Below, piece by piece: positions 27,373-35,331 of a DNA stretch of 64,000 nucleotides. The notes under the pieces are model-generated. The model saw only the letters and a list, made by a program, of their open reading frames with translations, was not told the DNA's origin and made no database searches. Origin of the DNA: a virus; IMG/VR virus record IMGVR_UViG_3300007734_000759, positions 62,001 through 126,000 of that record; one strand, written 5' to 3'. A program made the position numbers and the translations under genes. Numbering within the stretch: position 1 is the first letter of the stretch; the number at the start of each line of letters is the position of its first letter.

Positions 27373-28740
27373 ATGACACTGCAAAATTTATCTGCATACG
27401 GTTTTTCTTTTCAAGTAAAAGTTTTATCAGGACTCTTAACACACAAAGAGTTTCTACAATCAGTTCACGATTCAATTAAAGAGGAGTATTTCGACAATGC
27501 TGCTCACAAATGGATCATCAACCAAATCCTCAAATACTACGATAAGTACCACACAGTACCTACTATGGAAGTACTTAAAGTAGAAATGAAGAGAGTTGAA
27601 AACGAAGTACTCCAGCTATCAATCAAAGAACAGCTACGAGAGGCTTACAAATCAACTCAGGAGGATCTAAAATACGTTGAGGAAGAATTTAGTACATTCT
27701 GTAAGAACCAACAGTTAAAACAAGCGTTATTATCGTCCGTAGACTTACTTCATGCAGGAGATTATGACTCAATCCGATATCTCGTTGATAAGGCGTTGAA
27801 ATCCGGGCAAGACAAGAACCTAGGACATGAATATGATAAGAACATAGAATCAAGATTTAGAGAAGAGAATCGATTAGCAATCCCTACGCCATGGGCAGGA
27901 ATCAACAACCTACTACAAGGAGGAATCGGTGGTGGTGACTTCGGATTGATATTTGGTAACCCTGGCGGAGGTAAGTCTTGGACGTTAATAGCGTTAGGTG
28001 GAGCAGCAGCTAAGTTAGGATATAACGTAGTACACTACACATTAGAACTGAGTGAAGATTATGTAGGAAGACGATACGATGCATTCTTTACAGGTATTCC
28101 GGTAGCAAATATCCTACAGCATAGAGCTGAAGTGGAGCAAGCACTGGAAGCAATCCCAGGTAGAATTTTAATTAAAGAATTTCCAACAGGTAGAGCTTCA
28201 ATCACAACTGTGGAGAATCATATACAAAAATGTATAGATCAAGAATTTAAACCAGACTTGATCATTATCGACTATGTAGACCTACTCACATCTAAGAAAA
28301 AATCTAAGGAGCGCAAAGATGAGATTGATGATATTTATCTCAACACCAAAGGTTTGGCCCGTGAATTGAAGATTCCAATCTGGAGTGTTTCACAGGTAAA
28401 CCGATCAGGTGCAAAGGATGATATTATTGAAGGAGATAAAGCAGCAGGCTCATACGATAAGATTATGATTACAGATTTCGCAATGTCGTTAAGTAGAAAG
28501 AGGAAAGATAAAGTGGACGGTACAGGTCGATTCCACATTATGAAAAACCGTTATGGAATGGATGGGATGACCTTTGCAGCTAAGTTAGATACATCAACAG
28601 GACATATTGATATCGATTTGCATGAGTTCGATGAGGATAGTATGGATACAAGTGATGCAGGCAGACCCGATAGAGCAGGCTTCGACAACTACGATAAGAA
28701 GCTACTAGCTAAGAAGTTTTTTGAATTAAGCAATCAATAA
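27373..28740 (+). CDS. Replicative DNA helicase, DnaB/gp41-like
   Basis: A 455-residue hexameric helicase. N-terminal ~150 residues are a helical primase/loader-interaction domain; the RecA-like motor has Walker A GNPGGGKS at residues 195-202, YTLELSEDYVGRRYDAFFTG, Walker B DLIIIDYVDLL, and the SQVNRSGAKDD and RFHIMKNRYGMDG motifs of the DnaB family. It unwinds the fork 5'-3' in front of the polymerase. A TATATTAT box lies at 27349 but without a proper TTG 20 nt upstream, so it is probably read with the nuclease gene. No primase gene is visible in this window. Confidence 0.9.
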   Translation: MTLQNLSAYGFSFQVKVLSGLLTHKEFLQSVHDSIKEEYFDNAAHKWIINQILKYYDKYHTVPTMEVLKVEMKRVENEVLQLSIKEQLREAYKSTQEDLKYVEEEFSTFCKNQQLKQALLSSVDLLHAGDYDSIRYLVDKALKSGQDKNLGHEYDKNIESRFREENRLAIPTPWAGINNLLQGGIGGGDFGLIFGNPGGGKSWTLIALGGAAAKLGYNVVHYTLELSEDYVGRRYDAFFTGIPVANILQHRAEVEQALEAIPGRILIKEFPTGRASITTVENHIQKCIDQEFKPDLIIIDYVDLLTSKKKSKERKDEIDDIYLNTKGLARELKIPIWSVSQVNRSGAKDDIIEGDKAAGSYDKIMITDFAMSLSRKRKDKVDGTGRFHIMKNRYGMDGMTFAAKLDTSTGHIDIDLHEFDEDSMDTSDAGRPDRAGFDNYDKKLLAKKFFELSNQ

Positions 28741-28753
28741 TTTATTTTAAAAT

Positions 28754-29704
28754 ATGTTAACACAGGAACGCAATTTCTATAAGCCATTCGAATATCAACA
28801 AGCATTCGATTTCTATAAAGATCAACACAGAGCCCACTGGCTAGCTGATGAAGTACCCCTTGCATCAGATCTTAACGACTGGAAGATGAAACTTACGGTG
28901 GAGGAGAAAAACCTTATCGGTAATATTCTAAAGTCATTTGCTCAAACAGAAGTACACGTAAACGATTATTGGTCTTCAAAGGTATCTCAATGGTTTCCAA
29001 AGCCTGAGATTGTGGCTATGTCCTCTACTTTTGGTGCATTTGAAGCAATCCATGCTGAGGCTTATGCACGTCTAAATGATGAGTTAGGCCTAGATGACTT
29101 CCAAGCTTTCTTAGAAGATGAGGCAGCAAAGAGTAAAATTGAACGATTACTAGACACTAAATCAGAAACAATCGAGGAAAAAGCACAATCACTAGCCATT
29201 TTCTCAGCATTTACCGAAGGAGTTAATCTATTTTCATCGTTTGCTATCCTTATGTCGTTCCAACTACGCAACCTAATGAAGGGTACAGGACAGATTGTAG
29301 AGTGGTCAGTACGTGATGAATCGCTACATTCTAAAGCAGGATGTTGGTTATTTAAGACTTTAATCTCAGAAAATCCACACTTAGATACTCCACAACTACG
29401 TAATTCTATCGTAGAAGCATGTGAATTATCAGTACAATTGGAGTTCGACTTCATTGATAAAGCATTTGAGATGGGAGATATCGAAAACCTATCGAAAGTA
29501 CAGCTAAAGAACTTTATTAAGCAGAGAGCCAACGAAAAGATGATAGAATTAGGATATTCAGCAATTTATAACGATATTGACCCTAATTTACTACGTCAAA
29601 TGGAGTGGTTTGGACACTTAACTTCAGGCAAAACACAGCAGGATTTCTTCGCTGGAAGGGTGACTTCCTACTCAAAATCCACCGCAGATTGGTCAGATTT
29701 ATAA
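28754..29704 (+). CDS. nrdB: Ribonucleotide reductase, class I small subunit
   Basis: A 316-residue NrdB. Di-iron and radical residues follow the class Ia pattern: EAIHAEAY (Glu, His and the radical Tyr at the expected spacing), FTEGVNLFSSF, and VRDESLHSKAG. It generates the tyrosyl radical that NrdA uses to reduce ribonucleotides for phage DNA synthesis. It is shorter than E. coli NrdB (~375) mainly at the C-terminus. Normally adjacent to nrdA; here an unrelated ParB-like gene lies between them. Confidence 0.95.
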   Translation: MLTQERNFYKPFEYQQAFDFYKDQHRAHWLADEVPLASDLNDWKMKLTVEEKNLIGNILKSFAQTEVHVNDYWSSKVSQWFPKPEIVAMSSTFGAFEAIHAEAYARLNDELGLDDFQAFLEDEAAKSKIERLLDTKSETIEEKAQSLAIFSAFTEGVNLFSSFAILMSFQLRNLMKGTGQIVEWSVRDESLHSKAGCWLFKTLISENPHLDTPQLRNSIVEACELSVQLEFDFIDKAFEMGDIENLSKVQLKNFIKQRANEKMIELGYSAIYNDIDPNLLRQMEWFGHLTSGKTQQDFFAGRVTSYSKSTADWSDL

Positions 29705-29712
29705 ACAATAAT

Positions 29713-30450
29713 ATGAAAAAATTAAATTTAAAACAAATTATCAAAGAAGAAATACGAAAAATATTAAAAGAAATCACAAATCCATATTCAGTTAATTGGG
29801 TTGAACCCACTAATGAGTATTTTACTCAAGAATTAAGTGAACTTCTTGGAAATGAAATGAGGTTTTCTAAAAAAGAATTCTTTCACCCACAAAACTACGA
29901 TTTGATGTATTCAATACTACCACACACTTTTAAGATGATAGCTGAACATGCAAAAGGTGAAGAAATCAAGAATGAACAGGAAATTAAAAAAATATTGTTA
30001 AATAAAGAAGTAGGGGAATTAATGGACGATTGGGGTGATTTTAGACATACCCTAATGAAAGATTCTGAAGCCAAAACAGAAGCTTTGAGTTTATTTAAAA
30101 AAGGTAAAATGGAAGAATGGCCTGATGATAAAATTAATAAAACTTATTACATGGGGTCATTTAATAAATTATTTCCAAAAATGTTTAAAGACACAACTAC
30201 TTCTGGTTTAATGAAACAAATGAAAGGGGAAACTGGTGAAACCGAACCTCATTTCAAAGGTTACGAGAAAAATATCCAAGATTTTAGAAAAGAGAAAAAA
30301 AGAACATTACCACCACCATTTGTTATGAAATTACCATCAGGTGGGAGAGATGGAAATGAATACACATTAATTGGTGGTCATAAAAGATCTACAATAGCCA
30401 AACAATTAAATGTATCTCCTATATATGTTTGGTTTATAGATTTAGCATAA
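29713..30450 (+). CDS. ParB/sulfiredoxin-fold-like protein inserted between nrdB and nrdA
   Basis: A 245-residue protein from ATG 29713 (8 nt after nrdB). An upstream in-frame start inside nrdB is rejected since that part would be nrdB antiframe. The N-terminus KKLNLKQIIKEEIRKILKEI is a charged amphipathic helix like other leaders in this window. The C-terminal ~60 residues contain FVMKLPSGG, YTLIGGHKRSTIAKQL and PIYVWFIDL, the core of the ParB-like nuclease/transferase fold (GGHKR in place of GxxRxxA). Base composition is visibly more AT-rich than in its neighbours, suggesting later acquisition. Function unknown. Confidence 0.65.
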   Translation: MKKLNLKQIIKEEIRKILKEITNPYSVNWVEPTNEYFTQELSELLGNEMRFSKKEFFHPQNYDLMYSILPHTFKMIAEHAKGEEIKNEQEIKKILLNKEVGELMDDWGDFRHTLMKDSEAKTEALSLFKKGKMEEWPDDKINKTYYMGSFNKLFPKMFKDTTTSGLMKQMKGETGETEPHFKGYEKNIQDFRKEKKRTLPPPFVMKLPSGGRDGNEYTLIGGHKRSTIAKQLNVSPIYVWFIDLA

Positions 30451-30467
30451 ACTTTTAATAAAAATAT

Positions 30468-32186
30468 ATGAAAATAGATACTAGCACATGGACTAAGGGT
30501 AAACAATACCCTGTTTGGATGGATGAGATCGGCTTATCCACCGTATCCAATGGATATTTACTACCCGATGAGAACGTATTTGATGCTTTTAGACGAGTTT
30601 CTAAAGCAGCAGCACGTAGATTAAGACGTAAAGACTTGCAACCGTTGTTTTACGAAGCAATGACTAAGAACTGGTTGTGCCTTGCTTCACCTGTATTTTC
30701 TAATATGGGTACTGAAAGAGGAATGCCAATCTCTTGTTTTGGTATCGATGTAGACGATTCTATTGAAGGAATTGCTGGAGCAAACTCTGAATTGATGCGT
30801 TTATCATCACAAGGTGGTGGAGTTGGCGTAGGAGTTTCTCGTATTAGAGGTAGAGGTAAGTCAATTAAAGACAATGGAGTATCTGAAGGAGTAGTACCTT
30901 GGTGTAAGATTTACGATTCAACTATCTTAGCAACCAACCAAGGTTCAGTAAGAAGAGGGGCAGCATCTGTAAACTTAGATATCAATCACCCAGACATCGA
31001 AGAGTTCTTAGGTATTCGCAGACCAAAAGGTGATGTAAACCGTCAATGTCTCAACTTACACCAGTGTGTAGTAGTAGATGATAAGTTTATGAACAAGTTA
31101 GAAGATCGAGATGAGAAGTCTATGAAGTTGTGGGGAGAGATCCTAAAGACTCGATTAGAGACAGGTGAACCTTATATCATGTTTAAGGATAATGTAAACA
31201 ATGCAAATCCTGAAGCATATAAGAAGCACAGCTTAGAAGTTTCTATGACTAACATCTGCTCAGAGATTACTTTGTATACAGATCCTCTACACTCTTTCAT
31301 TTGCTGCCTATCATCTTTGAACGTAGCTCGTTGGGAAGAGTGGAAGGAGTATAAGTTTGAAAATGGAATGTCTCTACCTGAGCTTACTTGTTGGTTCTTA
31401 GAAGGAGTACTTCAAGAGTTTATTGATAGAGCTAAGAACTTAAAGTTCATGGAAAACACAGTTCGTTCTGCAATTAAAGGTAGAGCAATCGGTGTAGGAG
31501 TTCTAGGATGGCATACCTTCTTACAAGATAAGAATATCCCATTCGTAGGTCTCCAAGCAAATGCAATGACTCGTAAGATCTTTGGATTCATTCAAGAAGA
31601 AGTATTGAAAGCATCACGTGATCAAGCTACTGAATATGGAGAACCAGAATGGTGTAAAGGAACAGGACTACGTCATACTCACCACACGGCCATTGCTCCA
31701 ACAGTATCTAATGCAATTATCTCAGGAGGCGTAGCTGCATCTATCGAACCAATCCCTGCAAACGTATACAATCTTAAATCAGCTAAAGGAGTATTCATCA
31801 AACGTAATCCTATCTTAGAGAGATTACTACAGCAAAAAGGATACAACATCGATTCAGTGTGGGATCAGATTCTAAGAGACCACGGATCGGTAATGGGATT
31901 ACCTGACTACATTCTAACTGATGAAGAGAAAGAAGTATTCCTAACCTTTAAAGAGATCAACCAGCTTGAGATTGTAAAACAGAATGGTATTAGACAGCAG
32001 TTCATTGACCAAGCAATATCTTTGAACCTATCCTTTGATCCAAATGATACACCAAAATGGATCTCACAAGTACACAAAGAGGCATGGAAGCAAGGAATTA
32101 AAACTCTATACTACCTAAGAACCGAATCAGTACTTAGAGGAGATAATCTCCAAAGGTTAAGCGATTGCATCAGTTGCGAAGCCTGA
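30468..32186 (+). CDS. nrdA: Ribonucleotide reductase, class I large subunit (short form)
   Basis: A 572-residue NrdA. Active-site residues: MPISCFG (substrate cysteine), NICSEI with the radical Cys264 flanked by Asn and Glu, the partner Cys in ICCLSSLN, and a C-terminal CISCEA redox pair regenerated by thioredoxin/glutaredoxin. The N-terminal ATP-cone allosteric domain is absent, so dATP inhibition would be missing, which fits a phage that needs sustained dNTP supply. Ends with a clear terminator. Thioredoxin-like genes at 33.4 and 34.5 kb are possible reductants. Confidence 0.95.
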   Translation: MKIDTSTWTKGKQYPVWMDEIGLSTVSNGYLLPDENVFDAFRRVSKAAARRLRRKDLQPLFYEAMTKNWLCLASPVFSNMGTERGMPISCFGIDVDDSIEGIAGANSELMRLSSQGGGVGVGVSRIRGRGKSIKDNGVSEGVVPWCKIYDSTILATNQGSVRRGAASVNLDINHPDIEEFLGIRRPKGDVNRQCLNLHQCVVVDDKFMNKLEDRDEKSMKLWGEILKTRLETGEPYIMFKDNVNNANPEAYKKHSLEVSMTNICSEITLYTDPLHSFICCLSSLNVARWEEWKEYKFENGMSLPELTCWFLEGVLQEFIDRAKNLKFMENTVRSAIKGRAIGVGVLGWHTFLQDKNIPFVGLQANAMTRKIFGFIQEEVLKASRDQATEYGEPEWCKGTGLRHTHHTAIAPTVSNAIISGGVAASIEPIPANVYNLKSAKGVFIKRNPILERLLQQKGYNIDSVWDQILRDHGSVMGLPDYILTDEEKEVFLTFKEINQLEIVKQNGIRQQFIDQAISLNLSFDPNDTPKWISQVHKEAWKQGIKTLYYLRTESVLRGDNLQRLSDCISCEA

Positions 32187-32202
32187 TTTGTTAAAAAACC
32201 TT

Positions 32203-32230
32203 AAAGGGAGTTGAAATATACTCCCTTTTT
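32203..32230 (+). terminator. Intrinsic terminator after nrdA
   Basis: AAAGGGAGT (32203-32211), 8-nt loop, ACTCCCTTT (32220-32228), followed by T's. Confidence 0.85.
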
Positions 32231-32239
32231 ATTTTAACG

Positions 32240-32270
32240 TTGCAACAAACAATATTTATGCGTATCTTTA
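32240..32270 (+). promoter_or_regulatory. Host-type promoter for the queD/queE region
   Basis: TTG (32240-32242), 20 nt, TATCTTTA (32263-32270), one base from the Bacteroidetes TAnnTTTG consensus. ATG at 32290. Confidence 0.75.
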
Positions 32271-32289
32271 AGTATTAAACAGTTATAAC

Positions 32290-32538
32290 ATGAATGAACG
32301 TCAATCACTTTACGACTATTTAGGTCGAGCAGCAGGACCAGAGCTAGGATGGTCAGTAGCAAAATATGCAGGTAAGGTAAACGCTGTGGTAACACTAAGA
32401 GAAGTGCACACAACTTACTACAACGGAACAATAAACGTATACGACAAGAGTTTTCTCGATGAGTATTTTGCAAATCCACAACATGCACAAATTCTAGCAT
32501 ATGATAAAGAGCAGTACAATAAACGTAGAAACAAATGA
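32290..32538 (+). CDS. Small hypothetical protein
   Basis: An 82-residue, tyrosine-rich soluble protein (MNERQSLYDYLGRAAGPELG start, C-terminal YDKEQYNKRRNK). No family recognised. First gene after the promoter; its TGA overlaps the next ATG (ATGA), so the two small genes are coupled and precede the QueD-like gene. Confidence 0.65.
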   Translation: MNERQSLYDYLGRAAGPELGWSVAKYAGKVNAVVTLREVHTTYYNGTINVYDKSFLDEYFANPQHAQILAYDKEQYNKRRNK

Positions 32539-32825
32539 ATAGAGTAGCAGTAGATATTGATTTAGATGACATCTACTATCAGATGAATAGAGCTGATAAG
32601 CAAATGATGGCTGAGTGGCTAGCTGAGGATGATATTATGGAGGCAGTAACTGAGATTACTTGGCCAGATCCACAAAGCAGTACTGAACAAGAATTACTAC
32701 AAGCTATCAAAGCTGTTTGGGATAATAGATCTGTATTAGATAACTCTGACATATCAATCCTAAACAGATTAGGTAATAAAACAGCATACGAAGGAATCAC
32801 AGCTCCAGGTCACGGAGCATGTTAA
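32535..32825 (+). CDS. Small acidic hypothetical protein
   Basis: A 96-residue acidic protein (MNRVAVDIDLDDIYYQMNRA start; several Asp/Glu/Trp). No family recognised. Overlaps the previous gene by 4 nt (ATGA) and precedes the QueD-like gene by 9 nt. Probably an accessory of the nucleotide-metabolism operon, but nothing shows what it does. Confidence 0.65.
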   Translation: MNRVAVDIDLDDIYYQMNRADKQMMAEWLAEDDIMEAVTEITWPDPQSSTEQELLQAIKAVWDNRSVLDNSDISILNRLGNKTAYEGITAPGHGAC

Positions 32826-32834
32826 AAATAAAAT

Positions 32835-33386
32835 ATGAGTTATAGATCAACAAAATTATTTGACGGATTCAGTACAGTATTTCGTCAATGGGCTGCAGAA
32901 GGAACCCACTGCAAATATCTACATGGATATGATGTAGAGATTAGAGTAACATTTGAAGGTAAATTAGATCACCGTAACTGGGTATGGGACTTTGGAGGAA
33001 TGAAACGAGCTAAAGGAACTATCGATGGTATGAATCCAAAAGCTTGGTTTGATTATATGTTTGACCATACTACAATAGTAGCACAAGATGATCCATACCT
33101 ATTCACCTTCCAAGAACTACACGACTGTGGAGTAATTCAACTAAGAATAGTACCGAATGTAGGAGCAGAAAAGTTTGCTGAGTTTGTTTTCAATAAAGTT
33201 AACAACTTCGTACAAGAAGAAACTGAAGGACGAGTGCGAGTTGTAGAAGTTGAAGTTTTTGAAAACAATCGCAACAGTGCTATCTATACTTCAACTAATG
33301 AAAAGAAAGATTTACTATCTAAAAAATATGCTTCACGTAGAGATGATGAAGGAGCAGAAGATTGGGCAAACTATTTAAAAAAATAA
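32835..33386 (+). CDS. queD: 6-carboxytetrahydropterin synthase-like (QueD family)
   Basis: A 183-residue tunnelling-fold protein. QueD converts dihydroneopterin triphosphate to 6-carboxytetrahydropterin, step two of the preQ0 pathway. Landmarks: DGFSTVFRQW, then GTHCKYLHGYDVEI with catalytic Cys26, NWVWDFGGMKRAKG, a DHTTIVAQDDP segment and GAEKFAEFVF. Compared with standard QueD the zinc-site histidines are changed: the first His (FSAAH) is Phe16 and the second of HGH is Tyr32, leaving only His30. This pattern belongs to a phage-type subfamily, so activity or metal use may differ. FolE, QueE and a DpdA-like gene are nearby. Confidence 0.8.
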   Translation: MSYRSTKLFDGFSTVFRQWAAEGTHCKYLHGYDVEIRVTFEGKLDHRNWVWDFGGMKRAKGTIDGMNPKAWFDYMFDHTTIVAQDDPYLFTFQELHDCGVIQLRIVPNVGAEKFAEFVFNKVNNFVQEETEGRVRVVEVEVFENNRNSAIYTSTNEKKDLLSKKYASRRDDEGAEDWANYLKK

Positions 33387-33391
33387 ATAAT

Positions 33392-33646
33392 ATGAAAGGA
33401 TTTTTATACTTTACAGCGGCTTGGTGTCAACCTTGTCAAACTTTAGGACCTGTAATGGATATGCTAAAAGCATCAGGAACCCCTGTTAAGAAAATTAACG
33501 TAGACTACGACACACAGTACGTGCAAGAATATAACGTAATGAATATTCCTACCATCATTCTATTTGAGGAAGGAAGAGGGGAGTTGGGACGTCGGACAGG
33601 AGTACAAACTCAACAGTCGCTCATGGAGTGGTTTAATAATGGATAA
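33392..33646 (+). CDS. Thioredoxin-like protein
   Basis: An 84-residue minimal thioredoxin from ATG 33392, 5 nt after queD. Redox motif WCQPC (Cys12, Cys15), followed by the KINVDYDTQYVQEYNV and cis-Pro IPTIILF segments. Likely reduces the phage ribonucleotide reductase; small size suggests loss of an N-terminal strand compared with host thioredoxins (~105). An upstream in-frame ATG at 33362 lies within queD and is less likely. Confidence 0.85.
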   Translation: MKGFLYFTAAWCQPCQTLGPVMDMLKASGTPVKKINVDYDTQYVQEYNVMNIPTIILFEEGRGELGRRTGVQTQQSLMEWFNNG

Positions 33647-33647
33647 G

Positions 33648-33707
33648 ATGCAGTGGATTACTACAACGACATTTGGAGAAATAAAATACAAGTACATAGT
33701 AAAATGA
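33648..33707 (+). CDS. Possible 19-residue micro-ORF before queE
   Basis: ATG 33648 opens a 19-codon frame (MQWITTTTFGEIKYKYIVK) ending in TGA that overlaps the preferred queE start (AATGA). It may be a translational-coupling leader rather than a functional peptide, or chance. Confidence 0.25.
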   Translation: MQWITTTTFGEIKYKYIVK

Positions 33708-34477
33708 ATAAAAGAATACAAGATTACGATAAAGTACTTCCAGTTTTAGAACTATACGTATGCGTTCAATCTGAAGGTTCTCGTCAAGGAAGACCTACGG
33801 TAGCAGTACGAACTACAGGATGTACTCATAGATGCTACTTCGGTGAAGGTGGTTGGTGTGATAGCTGGTATACAAGTATTCATCCGGAGAAAGGAAAGTT
33901 TACATTTAACGACATTGTTAGAATGTATGACGAGAATCCAACCATCAAAGAAATGATGTTGACAGGAGGATCACCCACAATGCACCCAGCTCTAATTAAC
34001 GAACTTACCCACTTTGCAAATGAAAGAGGTATCATCATCACAATGGAGACTGAAGGGTCGCATTACGTTGAAACTGACTACCCGATCGGATTACTTTCAC
34101 TGAGTCCTAAGTTTGGTAACAGTGTACCTCAGGTAGGAGCAGTAACACCTATGGGAGATGTTGTCGATGAGAAGTTTGTAAAACAACACAACAAGTTTCG
34201 TCTAAACTACTCAGCAATCAAAGCAATGATGGACTTCCATTCCGACTATCATTTGAAACCGGTATGGGATGGAACAGAAGAAAACCTACAGGAGATTGAA
34301 GATGCTCGAGTGTTTTTAGAGATTCCAAAAGAGAAAGTATGGTTAATGCCAGCAGGTGATACTAGAGAGGAACTTATTAAGATGTATCCTATCTCAATTG
34401 AGAAAGCAGCAGAGATGGGTTATAACTGGACAGGTAGAGATCACATCATAGCATACGATACTAAACGAGGAGTTTGA
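33704..34477 (+). CDS. queE: 7-carboxy-7-deazaguanine synthase (radical SAM, QueE)
   Basis: A 257-residue radical SAM enzyme that makes 7-carboxy-7-deazaguanine from 6-carboxytetrahydropterin. Fe-S ligands are Cys40, Cys44 and Cys52 in GCTHRCYFGEGGWCDSW: the third Cys is displaced by a five-residue insertion from the usual CxxxCxxC. Other marks: ELYVCVQSEGSRQGRPTV (QueE start), EMMLTGGSPTMHP and the METEGSHY segment. ATG 33704 chosen since family members begin about ten residues before the ELY motif; a GTG at 33653 would add 17 residues. Follows queD and thioredoxin in one operon. Confidence 0.88.
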   Translation: MNKRIQDYDKVLPVLELYVCVQSEGSRQGRPTVAVRTTGCTHRCYFGEGGWCDSWYTSIHPEKGKFTFNDIVRMYDENPTIKEMMLTGGSPTMHPALINELTHFANERGIIITMETEGSHYVETDYPIGLLSLSPKFGNSVPQVGAVTPMGDVVDEKFVKQHNKFRLNYSAIKAMMDFHSDYHLKPVWDGTEENLQEIEDARVFLEIPKEKVWLMPAGDTREELIKMYPISIEKAAEMGYNWTGRDHIIAYDTKRGV

Positions 34478-34484
34478 TATTTAT
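34476..34484 (+). promoter_or_regulatory. GATATTTAT motif overlapping queE stop
   Basis: GATATTTAT overlaps the TGA of queE but is only 4 nt before ATG 34489, closer than at other sites; may be non-functional here. Confidence 0.2.
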
Positions 34485-34488
34485 CTCT

Positions 34489-34794
34489 ATGAAAGATATT
34501 AAAACACCACAAGATTTTAAGGAAGCCTTGCAATCGCACAGCGAGGCTTTCTTTTTTCTATACTCAAACGGATGTGAGAGCTGTAGAGAGATTAAACCAC
34601 AGGTAAGACTGTTTGAAAGTAAAACACAATCACATGCTCCTTTCTACAACGTTTCAACTTATGGAAAAGAAGCTTTAGTAGAAAGTCTTAAACTAGAATG
34701 GGTACCTACTTTAATTCACTTAACAGAGGGTAAAGTAAGACGTATCGAAGGAGCAGATAAAATTTTAGATTACATCAATGAACGTCCTTTTTGA
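34489..34794 (+). CDS. Second thioredoxin-like protein (CESC)
   Basis: A 101-residue thioredoxin-fold protein with CxxC motif GCESCRE (Cys29, Cys32) after a FFFLYSNG strand, and a cis-Pro segment EWVPTLIHL. The WC of classical thioredoxins is replaced by GC. The reductase or disulfide partner is unknown; candidates are NrdA or a QueE-type enzyme. Start at ATG 34489 preferred over an in-frame TTG at 34474. Last 17 nt overlap the next gene. Confidence 0.75.
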   Translation: MKDIKTPQDFKEALQSHSEAFFFLYSNGCESCREIKPQVRLFESKTQSHAPFYNVSTYGKEALVESLKLEWVPTLIHLTEGKVRRIEGADKILDYINERPF

Positions 34795-35302
34795 CAGAAA
34801 AACAATCCAGGCCAGAGTAGAATACCTAGCTGTAAAGATATCGCAAGACCATTACGATGACCCAACACCAGTTGTATTCATCTGTCTTTTGAATGGAGGA
34901 TATATGTTCTTTTCCGATCTTACAAGAGAAATAGACTTTCCAATCGAGTGTGAGTTTATGAGAGTAAAGAGTTACGTATCTAAAAAGAAACAAGGGGATA
35001 TTCAAATCACAAAAGATCTAGAAACTCCAGTCACAGGTAAGCACGTCTACATCGTAGACGACATTTACGATACAGGTAACACTATGAAAGCAGTAGCAGA
35101 GTACTTACATATTAAAGAACCTGCTTCTATTAATATGGTTACACTCACGAAGAGAAGAGAAAACAAAATCAATCCAACAGAGATTCCACATATTAGATCT
35201 TTCCTATATGGGTTTGAAATTAACGATGAGTGGATTATCGGATACGGCTGCGATAAAGAAGACGGCACAGGAAGGAACATTCCAGGAATCGTTGCAATCT
35301 AA
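34778..35302 (+). CDS. Phosphoribosyltransferase (hypoxanthine-guanine type)
   Basis: A 174-residue type I PRTase. The PRPP-binding loop is HVYIVDDIYDTGNTM; N-terminal FICLLNGGYMFFSDLTREI and the VKSYVSKKKQGDI hood match hypoxanthine phosphoribosyltransferases, and the C-terminal FEINDEWIIGYGCDKEDG completes the fold. It would salvage purine bases into nucleotides; among the deazaguanine genes an unusual base substrate is conceivable but speculative. Starts inside the previous gene. Confidence 0.85.
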   Translation: MNVLFDRKTIQARVEYLAVKISQDHYDDPTPVVFICLLNGGYMFFSDLTREIDFPIECEFMRVKSYVSKKKQGDIQITKDLETPVTGKHVYIVDDIYDTGNTMKAVAEYLHIKEPASINMVTLTKRRENKINPTEIPHIRSFLYGFEINDEWIIGYGCDKEDGTGRNIPGIVAI

Positions 35303-35322
35303 TCAATTGTTTTGTATATTAA
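35292..35322 (+). promoter_or_regulatory. Host-type promoter before dUTPase-like gene
   Basis: TTG (35292-35294), 20 nt, TATATTAA (35315-35322). The ATG at 35332 starts after 9 further nt, implying a very short leader. Confidence 0.7.
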
Positions 35323-35331
35323 GAGAAAAAT

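Noticed and set aside
27349-27373. TATATTAT box before the helicase gene as a promoter
   Set aside because: No TTG at the 20-nt spacing (GTT/TTT instead); the helicase is likely co-transcribed with the 5' nuclease gene.
28721-28754. TTG-N19-TATTTTAA before nrdB
   Set aside because: The box ends only 3 nt before the nrdB ATG, so initiation would fall inside the start codon; the TTG also lies in the helicase coding sequence.
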